Positions 1-5,613 of a DNA stretch of 5,613 bases are shown piece by piece. How positions within the stretch are numbered: position 1 is the stretch's first letter; each line of letters begins with the position of its first letter. The notes under the pieces were generated by a model. That model had not been told where the DNA came from, searched no databases, and saw only the letters and a list, made by a program, of their open reading frames with translations. The position numbers were made by a program, and so were the translations under genes. This stretch comes from BMS3ABIN04 sp964553325 (GTDB lineage: Bacteria; Bacteroidota; Ignavibacteria; Ignavibacteriales; Melioribacteraceae), in assembly GCA_964553325.1 (NCBI GenBank), contig CAZKKI010000081.1, positions 1 through 5,613 of the forward strand, written 5' to 3'.

Positions 1-1359
1 ATTTTGGGAAATAATATAATACGACCCCAATCGCTGGCACATAAACCTGTTTACAATTCGGAAAATTCTTATTCGTTACAATACAACTCCGAAAATAGGC
101 ATAAAAATGCTAAAAATTATTGGCTTCCCGCAGTAGAAATAATCGGTTTGAATTTAACGGTTTTGTTTTATAATGATTATTTGACTCAAGAAGGATGGGC
201 TAATATCAGCATTGAATCGGCCAAAAATAATTTGAAATACGGGTTTACTTGGGATAACGATGGCTTTGCAATGAATCAATTTTATCATCCTTATCACGGT
301 GCTTCTTATTATAATTCAGCCCGGTCCAATGGTTTGACATTTTGGGAGGCGGCGCCATATGCTTTGGGCGGCAGTTTGATGTGGGAATATTTTATGGAAA
401 TCGAACGACCGTCTTATAACGATCTTATCAACACAACAGTAAGTGGTATAACTTTAGGGGAAATAACGTATCGGGTTTCAAATTTAATTATAGATGAAAG
501 TGCAAGCGGGTTTAATCGTGTCATCCGAGAATTATCCGCGTTTTTAATTAATCCCATGCATGGTTTTAACAGATTGATAAACGGGAAAATTTGGTCGAAA
601 GGTCTTGCACCTAAAAGAAAAAAACACAGAGTAGATTTATCATTAGGTACGAATAGTGTTTTCATCAATAGAAATTTGCAGAATAATTATTTTTACTTAC
701 TTCTAAAATTCGATATGAATTACGGTAATAAATTCGATGTAAATTCACACGGAAATCCTTTCGAATACTTCCGGGTACACAGCGAAGTAAGTTTTACCGA
801 AGGAAATAATATCATTGGAATATCAGCCAGCGGTGTTTTATGGGACGGTAAACTAAGTGTGTTTGAAAACGATAATAGTGTAATCGGATTGTATAAAGAA
901 TTCGACTTGCTTTTTAATTCGATTTATAAATTTTCCGCATCAAGTTTAACCGCTGAAGTTACAAATCTTACAAAATTTTCAAATACTTCGAACATTAAAA
1001 ATTCAATTGGACTCTCCTTAGTTTTAATAGGATCGTCAAACTCCAAATATTCATCAACGATAGAAAAAGATTATAATCTTGGTCCGGGTTTGGGTTTCAG
1101 GCTGTTTAGTGATTTCAAAGTTAACGAATCATTATTGATTTATTTTAAGTATAAACAATTTTTGATTCATGTATTAAACGGAATCGAAGGAGAAGAATTT
1201 ATCGGATTATTTAATCTGGGCTTCTCCCATAAATTAAGCGATAATATTTCTATTGGTGCGGATGCCGTGTTTTATGAAAGATACGGTATTTATAAAGTAT
1301 TGCCGGATATTTATTCTAAAAATGCATCATTACGTACATACGTCAAATACGGTTTTTAA
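1..1359 (+). CDS. DUF3943 family outer-membrane protein, 5' end cut off by the window
   Basis: The frame is open to the left edge, and no signal peptide or ribosome binding site is visible, so the true start lies upstream; the TTG at base 4 is probably an internal leucine. Counting from that TTG, residues 40-200 carry the features I associate with the DUF3943 family: WDNDGF near 83, NQFYHPYHGA at 91-100, ARSNG at 106-110, a GS-x-MWEYF-x-E segment at 122-132, PSYNDLINTT at 136-145 and LGEITYR at 151-157. Residues 208-451 are a series of short amphipathic beta strands ending in LRTYVKYGF, with alternating hydrophobic residues and a terminal Phe, the usual insertion signal of outer-membrane beta-barrels. 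I infer a conserved N-terminal domain followed by a barrel in the outer membrane. The family's biochemical role is unknown to me; the conserved His, Asp and Asn residues could suggest an active site, but this is speculation. The gene stops at a TAA, 26 bases before the next gene, which it probably shares a transcript with. Confidence 0.8.
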   Translation: MLGNNIIRPQSLAHKPVYNSENSYSLQYNSENRHKNAKNYWLPAVEIIGLNLTVLFYNDYLTQEGWANISIESAKNNLKYGFTWDNDGFAMNQFYHPYHGASYYNSARSNGLTFWEAAPYALGGSLMWEYFMEIERPSYNDLINTTVSGITLGEITYRVSNLIIDESASGFNRVIRELSAFLINPMHGFNRLINGKIWSKGLAPKRKKHRVDLSLGTNSVFINRNLQNNYFYLLLKFDMNYGNKFDVNSHGNPFEYFRVHSEVSFTEGNNIIGISASGVLWDGKLSVFENDNSVIGLYKEFDLLFNSIYKFSASSLTAEVTNLTKFSNTSNIKNSIGLSLVLIGSSNSKYSSTIEKDYNLGPGLGFRLFSDFKVNESLLIYFKYKQFLIHVLNGIEGEEFIGLFNLGFSHKLSDNISIGADAVFYERYGIYKVLPDIYSKNASLRTYVKYGF

Positions 1360-1370
1360 AATCCAAATGG

Positions 1371-1377
1371 AAAGGAG
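1371..1377 (+). promoter_or_regulatory. Shine-Dalgarno site for the small membrane protein
   Basis: AAAGGAG lies 8 bases before the ATG at 1386 and supports that start. It sits in the 26-base gap after the DUF3943 stop codon, and no promoter is evident there, which fits translation from a shared mRNA. Confidence 0.8.
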
Positions 1378-1385
1378 TTGATTAT

Positions 1386-1766
1386 ATGAGAGTAGTTGTA
1401 AAAATTATTTCGATATTAGCAATCCTTATCGGGGTAATGGCTATTTTTGCCGGTGGAAGTGTTTTGCTTGGTATTACAATTCCGGATTATAGATATTTTG
1501 ATTCTCTTGTAATATACAATGTTATATTGGGTTTTGCCTCGATTTTGGCCGGTTATTTTATTTGGACGGATAACAAAAGAGCTTTGCCTCTTTCTTTTTT
1601 GATTACTTCATTACATTTAATTGTGTTATTGTTATTACTTACTACTTTCAATCATATTATTTCGGAGCATAGCGTTGCAGCAATGAGTTTCCGTTCGGTT
1701 GTATGGATTGTTATTTCTTCCATTGTATTTTTGTGGAATTCCAAAAGGAAACCCGAGATCGGATAA
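1386..1766 (+). CDS. small four-helix integral membrane protein of unknown function
   Basis: This 126-residue protein is nearly all hydrophobic. Four transmembrane segments can be drawn at about residues 5-30, 41-60, 65-87 and 102-117. The positive charges (Lys6, the DNKR turn at 62-65 and the SKRK tail at 119-122) all fall on one side, predicting N and C termini in the cytoplasm and two short loops outside. There is no catalytic motif, no cysteine pair and no family signature that I recognise. The start is the ATG preceded by AAAGGAG. It follows the DUF3943 gene by 26 bases on the same strand, so the two are likely co-expressed envelope proteins, but a shared function is only suggested by position. 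The gene is intact, ends in TAA and faces the regulator gene across a 155-base convergent gap. Confidence 0.75.
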   Translation: MRVVVKIISILAILIGVMAIFAGGSVLLGITIPDYRYFDSLVIYNVILGFASILAGYFIWTDNKRALPLSFLITSLHLIVLLLLLTTFNHIISEHSVAAMSFRSVVWIVISSIVFLWNSKRKPEIG

Positions 1767-1921
1767 TGTTAATCACAACCGGTTTTCCTCCGGAAAAGAA
1801 AAAAAGTAATACTTCATTTAACAATTAACCGTAAGGAAAAAGACCTGGGGTTTTTAACGGAATTTAAAAATTTTTGATTGATTGGAGAAATGGAACACAG
1901 CCAAGAATGATTTAATTGAAT

Positions 1922-2452
1922 TTATTTCTTCACCAATTCCGAAATTTGGTTCAGACTTTCCTGGAGCTTTCTTAGCTCGCGTTCAAGCTTGTCAATTTTG
2001 AAAGACTCCAATGATTCCGTTCCGCTTAAAAGCCAGTTAATATCACAACCCAACCGTAAAAGCTTAATTAGAATACGGGAACCGGGTTCGCGTTTACCGG
2101 TAATGTATTGTTGCAATTGTTGCGGCGATATTTCCATTGCCGTTGCAAGTTTTTTCAGTGTGCCGTATTTTCTTTTGGCGAAAATTCTAATCCTGCCTCC
2201 GATACCGATTCTTAATTTTTCGTCGTCGAATAAATCGTAATTTTCATCAAATCTGCTGTTAAAAAGTTCTTGATCGTATTGGTAGGAGTTAATGACTTCT
2301 TTGATGGACTTATACAAATCTTCGTTGAATTTTTTACTTTCGTTTAACAAATAAGAAAGCGTTTGGGGTTTCAATCCAATTTGATGAGCAAGCCAATTTT
2401 GCTTGATTCCGTATAATCTTAACAGATATTTTATTTCTTCTTGGTAAGTCAA
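1922..2452 (-). CDS. XRE-type transcriptional regulator with two HTH domains and a C-terminal coiled coil
   Basis: The protein has 176 residues and three visible parts. Residues 5-55 form a first helix-turn-helix (IKQNWLAHQIGLKPQTLSYLL at 16-36). Residues 80-145 form a second one (LKKLATAMEISPQQLQQYITGKREP, ending in CDINWLLSGTE at 136-146, a phrase typical of phage CI/Cro-like repressors). Residues 148-176 form a leucine-zipper-like helix with hydrophobic residues at 153, 156, 160, 163, 167, 170 and 174, an uninterrupted 3-4 spacing that suggests dimerisation. No peptidase, ligand-binding or toxin domain is present. The TTG at 2450-2452 is the only usual start codon between the in-frame upstream TGA (about 36 bases before it) and the first HTH; no convincing Shine-Dalgarno precedes it, so the start is less sure than the gene. 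It stands alone behind the terminator of the cargo operon and should have its own promoter. Targets are unknown; autoregulation is plausible. Confidence 0.85.
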   Translation of the reverse strand: MTYQEEIKYLLRLYGIKQNWLAHQIGLKPQTLSYLLNESKKFNEDLYKSIKEVINSYQYDQELFNSRFDENYDLFDDEKLRIGIGGRIRIFAKRKYGTLKKLATAMEISPQQLQQYITGKREPGSRILIKLLRLGCDINWLLSGTESLESFKIDKLERELRKLQESLNQISELVKK

Positions 2453-2473
2453 TCGGATCCGTGATTTATTGAC
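2448..2473. promoter_or_regulatory. inverted repeat, candidate operator of the XRE regulator
   Basis: GTCAAT at 2448-2453 and ATTGAC at 2468-2473 are exact inverted copies with centres 20 bases apart, about two helical turns, as expected for a dimeric HTH protein. The left arm covers the TTG start codon and the whole element lies in the presumed leader of the regulator gene. A smaller palindrome, CGGATCCG at 2454-2461, lies between the arms but is off-centre. Six-base arms in AT-rich DNA can arise by chance, so this is a weak call. Confidence 0.3.
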
Positions 2474-2491
2474 AAAAGAATTTACTCAAAA

Positions 2492-2497
2492 ATTATA
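2492..2497 (-). promoter_or_regulatory. candidate -10 box for the XRE regulator gene
   Basis: Read on the minus strand this is TATAAT, preceded by a run of ten T bases (2497-2506 on the complement). Transcription would begin near 2484, giving a leader of roughly 32 bases before the TTG start. I see no good -35 hexamer at the normal distance, and the site lies in very AT-rich DNA, so the match could be accidental. Confidence 0.35.
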
Positions 2498-2531
2498 AAA
2501 AAAAAATATTTAATAAAAGCTTTACAGAAAT

Positions 2532-2557
2532 AAAAAAGCCCGGCAATTGCCGGGCTT
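2532..2557 (-). terminator. Rho-independent terminator of the T9SS cargo operon
   Basis: Bases 2536-2557 are a perfect 22-base palindrome that folds into a 9-bp stem (AAGCCCGGC with its complement) and an AATT loop. In minus-strand reading the stem is followed by a T tract (complement of the A run at 2532-2537). It starts 24 bases past the stop codon of the 864-residue cargo gene. On the + strand no T tract follows, so it acts for the minus-strand transcript. It insulates the regulator gene from read-through. Confidence 0.9.
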
Positions 2558-2581
2558 AAAAATTCGAAAATGATTACCGTA

Positions 2582-5176
2582 TTATTTCAACAGCATCATT
2601 TTCTTTGTAACAATTTTGTTACCAGCTTTCAAACGATAGATATATCTACCGCTGGCAAGACCGGAAGCATCGAATTGAACGCTGTGCACTCCGGCTTTAA
2701 ATGATTTGTTGTTTAGCAATATTCTTACTTCTTGACCAAGAATATCATAAATTCTCAAATCAACGCTGGCATCCGAAGGTAATCCGAATTTAATTACTGT
2801 AGTCGGGTTAAACGGATTCGGATAATTTTGATCGACGAAGAATTTGGTAGGAATAATTTCGTCTTCTATGCCGACCAGCGTTTTATTAACAAATGTAACC
2901 ATAGCGGTATCCATCGAAGCAACCAAGTCGTCTTCTGCACCTTTCGTTACAATTGTCCAGTTAGCAACTACCGAATCTGCATCACCCATAAATCCGAGTA
3001 ATGTTGCGCCGTCGAAAACTTGCATCGTATCGGTCGGGAAAATGTCTTCAATTGTTGTATCGGGCAGCATTAATATAAATTGATAAATCAATGCGTCGCC
3101 GTTCAAGTCGACCGGTTTTTCCCAAGTAAATGTAAATGTTTCTGCGGAATCCGTAATTTCAATTACGCTACCGTCAGCCGGTTCTAACATAGAGAAATAC
3201 GGAAGCGGTGGAACCGGAACGTTTTGTTCGATATCGGCATAGAAACTCGGCATAATTTGATATCCGTCGTTAGGCGGTGTACTTGTAGTATATTGACCGC
3301 CAACACCGGTTACATTAATCGGATATGTTGGTTCGGGATTATCGTCCAGATCGGTTTCTTTGTCAATTCGCATTGTTAGCTCGGTTCCGAATCCATGCCA
3401 CATGGTAAGATTTTGATTGCTTCCGGCTGCAGGCCAATCTGCGGAAGTCGGAGCTTTAGTTATTTTTAAGATTTTAATTAATCTTCCTTCATACATTTCC
3501 GCATTTGCCAAGAACTCATCAATTGTTAGAGGAACAGCCGGAACGGTAATATCGCTACCCAAAACTTGAATATCGTTTGTTGGATCGGCCACTTCCAATT
3601 CATCCAAACCTCTGAATTGAGTAACTGTACCGCTAACAACTACAAAATCGCCAACGTTTAATGTGGCGCTTGCGCTACCGTTATATAATTGGATACCGCC
3701 GGTAGCATCTTGAATGAAATATTGTAATCCGCTGCTGCTGAAGTTTGTTGTGGTTACAACACCGCTAATTGTTACGGAATCGCCAAGCATATCCGGAACA
3801 AAGTCTCCGTCGGCGTCCATTTTAATATTAGCGATCGATTCAACTGTTAAAACATGATTAAGAACGGTTAACGGAACTCTGTAAGGAGGCGTACCGTCGT
3901 CATTTCCTTTCCAGTCACTGGCATAAACAACTTCGTCATTAGCATCGTCGTCAATATTACCGACGCCTATTAATCCCCAGCGACCGCTGGAAAACGCTTC
4001 TTGATCGATTACCGAAGCGAAATAGCTAGCGGGATCGGTAATGTCTCCGCCTTTATACGAAAGTTGAATCATCATTCCGTTAACGATTGCATTCCTGGTT
4101 CCGCTGATATAATCGAGATTTCCGTCACCGTCGGTATCTCCGGCGCCACCACCATAAAATCTTCCGGAAGCTCCTATCATATCGGCCGCTTCAAATACTA
4201 CATTAGTTGTAATGTTAGCACCGTCAACTTGCAATACGTAAATTCTGTTGTTGCCTGTCAACCAGCCTGCAACCATAATTTCTTTGGTTCCGTCGCCGTC
4301 GATATCAACAACTTGTGCCGATTTCCAAGAACCGCCCGGAACTGCACCTACTACAACATTTGTTGCCCATGTACCGTTGTCGTATGTAACAGCGGTAACA
4401 TCGCCACCGGAATGGAACAAATAAATAGTGCTGTCAACAACTACCATATCATAAATTGTTCCGCTACCAAAGGTGAAGGTTGTATCTGATAGACCCGAAA
4501 CTTCCAGATCCCATGTTTCGCTTCCATCGCCGTTATCCGGAATATCGGAAACCGAGATAACGCCGAATCTTCTGTCACCTCTACGGCTACCGAATACCAA
4601 TTCATCATCGCCGTCATTATCAACATCGGTTAAAGTCCATCTGAAAGGACGGCAGTTTGTACTTGAATCGGGAATAATTGTCCATTTCGCATTTGGCATA
4701 TAATTGCCCGAACCGTCGTCCACACCCATAATATCGGAACCGTCGCCTTTTGATTCGTATACCAAAACGCGGTAAGGTGTAGGACCGGCAGCAAAATTGT
4801 TTACGGGACCCCAAATCACTTCGTATTTACCGTCTTTATCCCAGTCGCCCCAAGTTAAAGCTGGCCAAGTATTTTGGGCTGTTAATGGCGCCTCGGCACT
4901 CCATACGGAATCCCAAGAAGTACCGTTCCATTCAAATTTGTAGATTCTTGGTGTTAATTCGTTACCGCCCAAATCGTACATATTATTAACGGCAAATACT
5001 TCTTGTGCTCCGTCGCCGTCTAAATCCACACCGGCAATAACATTACCGAAACCGGCATTTTCAATAGCCGGGACAGGAATTTCACCGGCTCTTTCAAAAA
5101 TTGCCTGTTGAGCAATTAGTGATCCGGTGAATAAAGTCATTACCGCAAGGATCACAGTAATTTTGATTAACTTCAT
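2582..5176 (-). CDS. T9SS-secreted FG-GAP/VCBS beta-propeller protein with OB-fold-like and Ig-like domains
   Basis: This 864-residue protein is intact. Residues 1-22 are a Sec signal peptide (Lys2 and Lys5, hydrophobic core, likely cleavage after SLIA). About 25-440 hold Asp-rich calcium-type FG-GAP/VCBS repeats at 51 (DLDGDGAQEV), 111 (DWDKDGKYEV), 184 (DVDNDGDDEL), 291 (DIDGDGTKEI), 347 (DTDGDGNLDY) and 407 (NIDDDANDEV), expected to fold as a beta-propeller. Residues 455-545 resemble the bacterial OB folds of extracellular proteins (VTISGVVTT, YFIQDATGGIQLY, VGDFVVVSGTV), and 556-650 continue in a related style ending PSFYADIE. Residues 658-765 look like an Ig/FN3 domain. Residues 783-864 are a T9SS type A sorting domain (QNYPNPFNPTT, YDILGQEV, SGRYIYRL, TKKMMLLK). 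It should reach the surface or medium through Sec and T9SS. No catalytic motif is seen; adhesion or carbohydrate binding is a guess. It contains a single cysteine, Cys175. Base composition is richer in GC than its neighbours. Confidence 0.9.
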   Translation of the reverse strand: MKLIKITVILAVMTLFTGSLIAQQAIFERAGEIPVPAIENAGFGNVIAGVDLDGDGAQEVFAVNNMYDLGGNELTPRIYKFEWNGTSWDSVWSAEAPLTAQNTWPALTWGDWDKDGKYEVIWGPVNNFAAGPTPYRVLVYESKGDGSDIMGVDDGSGNYMPNAKWTIIPDSSTNCRPFRWTLTDVDNDGDDELVFGSRRGDRRFGVISVSDIPDNGDGSETWDLEVSGLSDTTFTFGSGTIYDMVVVDSTIYLFHSGGDVTAVTYDNGTWATNVVVGAVPGGSWKSAQVVDIDGDGTKEIMVAGWLTGNNRIYVLQVDGANITTNVVFEAADMIGASGRFYGGGAGDTDGDGNLDYISGTRNAIVNGMMIQLSYKGGDITDPASYFASVIDQEAFSSGRWGLIGVGNIDDDANDEVVYASDWKGNDDGTPPYRVPLTVLNHVLTVESIANIKMDADGDFVPDMLGDSVTISGVVTTTNFSSSGLQYFIQDATGGIQLYNGSASATLNVGDFVVVSGTVTQFRGLDELEVADPTNDIQVLGSDITVPAVPLTIDEFLANAEMYEGRLIKILKITKAPTSADWPAAGSNQNLTMWHGFGTELTMRIDKETDLDDNPEPTYPINVTGVGGQYTTSTPPNDGYQIMPSFYADIEQNVPVPPLPYFSMLEPADGSVIEITDSAETFTFTWEKPVDLNGDALIYQFILMLPDTTIEDIFPTDTMQVFDGATLLGFMGDADSVVANWTIVTKGAEDDLVASMDTAMVTFVNKTLVGIEDEIIPTKFFVDQNYPNPFNPTTVIKFGLPSDASVDLRIYDILGQEVRILLNNKSFKAGVHSVQFDASGLASGRYIYRLKAGNKIVTKKMMLLK

Positions 5177-5180
5177 TGTA

Positions 5181-5186
5181 CCTCCT
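5181..5186 (-). promoter_or_regulatory. Shine-Dalgarno site of the propeller cargo gene
   Basis: On the minus strand AGGAGG lies 4 bases before the ATG (5174-5176), continuing as AGGAGGT, a full match to the anti-Shine-Dalgarno. This fixes the start codon and suggests strong translation. Canonical sites like this argue for an Ignavibacteria- or Chlorobi-like host rather than a typical Bacteroidetes. Confidence 0.85.
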
Positions 5187-5214
5187 ATATATTATGAGAA
5201 ATTGAGTTAGTTAA

Positions 5215-5613
5215 TTATTTCATCAATATCATTTTCTTTGTCGCGCTAAAGTTATCGCTACTTAATTTATAAAGATATGTTCCTGAAGCTAAATTCGATG
5301 CATCGAAAGTAATTTTATAAGTACCGGAATTAAATTCAGTATTCTTTATTAATTCCGTTACCAATTCTCCGGTAATGTTATAAATTGCTAATGAAATAGT
5401 GGAAGTTGCCGGAACAGAAAATTCAATAGTTGTACTTGGATTAAACGGGTTAGGATAATTTTGCGAAAGCTCGAATTTATCCGGAATTTGATTGTCTAAT
5501 TTTTCAACCGATGTAATTGTAAGATCAACAACGGGCAGTGTACTGGTATAAATCCATTTGTCAACCGTCCATGCGTAGTAAGATTGAGAATAAACATTTT
5601 TACTATCGTCAAA
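5215..5613 (-). CDS. C-terminal end of a second T9SS cargo protein, 5' end cut off by the window
   Basis: The minus frame is open from the right edge of the window to a TAA at 5215-5217, giving the last 132 residues of a longer protein; there is no start codon in view that makes sense for the family. Residues 51-132 are a T9SS type A sorting domain: QNYPNPFNPSTTIEF, AIYNITGELV, FDASNLASGTYLYKL and the basic end TKKMILMK. Counted by hand without gaps, 41 of 82 positions match the sorting domain of the downstream cargo. The preceding 50 residues (YYAWTVDKWIYTSTLPVV and a linker) do not show a domain I recognise, so the cargo's function is hidden beyond the edge. Its stop is 38 bases before the next gene and no terminator lies between, so the two are probably one operon. 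The codons are AT-rich, unlike the downstream gene. Confidence 0.9.
   Translation of the reverse strand, partial: FDDSKNVYSQSYYAWTVDKWIYTSTLPVVDLTITSVEKLDNQIPDKFELSQNYPNPFNPSTTIEFSVPATSTISLAIYNITGELVTELIKNTEFNSGTYKITFDASNLASGTYLYKLSSDNFSATKKMILMK

Noticed and set aside
4..6. TTG as the real start of the DUF3943 gene.
   Set aside because: The frame is open to the window edge, there is no room to see a ribosome site, and an outer-membrane protein should have a signal peptide that is missing here.
1783..1797. Hairpin TTTTCC-TCC-GGAAAA in the 155-base convergent gap, considered as a terminator for the membrane protein gene or the regulator gene.
   Set aside because: The stem is short and AT-rich, the loop is three bases, and no T tract follows on either strand (an A run follows on the +). 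The CCGT/ACGG pairing further right (around 1829-1860) is also broken by unequal inner loops, so no terminator is called in this gap.
2469..2499. A + strand promoter-like pair, TTGACA at 2469-2474 and TATAAA at 2494-2499.
   Set aside because: The 19-base spacer is long, the DNA is very AT-rich, and transcription would run only antisense into the cargo gene with no + strand gene to serve.
4001..4489. A 162-residue open frame on the + strand inside the propeller gene, and other small frames at 414-668, 1989-2240, 2844-3083, 4441-4626, 4473-4703 and 4620-4814.
   Set aside because: All lie opposite or out of frame within well-supported genes, have no family features or ribosome sites, and reflect the codon pattern of the real gene.
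4290..5020. Repeated DNA words such as ccgtcgccgtc at 4290-4300 and 5010-5020, with variants between, considered as a repeat array.
   Set aside because: They encode the recurring Asp-Gly-Asp-Gly loops of the FG-GAP repeats in frame and are explained by the protein.

Overview
The window looks like a chromosomal segment from a bacterium of the Fibrobacterota-Chlorobiota-Bacteroidota group, most likely close to Ignavibacteria or Melioribacteraceae. Two neighbouring proteins end in type IX secretion (T9SS) type A sorting domains with the QNYPNPFNP signature. The sequence is AT-rich, yet two genes have clear Shine-Dalgarno sequences, which suits Ignavibacteria and Chlorobi better than typical Bacteroidetes. 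The assignment is an inference from these traits only.

Left part, + strand (1-1766): the 3' portion of a DUF3943 family gene that is cut by the window edge and probably encodes an outer-membrane beta-barrel protein. It is followed after 26 bases by a small four-helix inner-membrane protein with a good ribosome binding site. The two look co-transcribed and neither has a known function.

Middle part (1767-2581): a 155-base convergent gap, then a minus-strand XRE-type DNA-binding protein with two helix-turn-helix domains and a C-terminal leucine-zipper-like coiled coil. It has a TTG start. Its leader carries a candidate -10 box and an inverted repeat that overlaps the start codon, which could be an autoregulatory operator. 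A strong intrinsic terminator built on a perfect 22-base palindrome separates this gene from the next minus-strand unit.

Right part, minus strand (2582-5613): a large exported protein of 864 residues (signal peptide, calcium-type FG-GAP/VCBS beta-propeller, OB-fold-like domain, Ig/FN3-like domain, T9SS sorting domain). Upstream of it, 38 bases away, is the 3' end of a second T9SS cargo gene that runs off the window. No terminator lies between them, so they form a cargo operon ending at the 2532-2557 terminator. Both proteins should pass the inner membrane by Sec and the outer membrane by T9SS, ending on the surface or in the medium. No complete new system such as a defence island, mobile element or CRISPR array is visible. 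The least explained items are the DUF3943/membrane protein pair and the tandem-HTH regulator.
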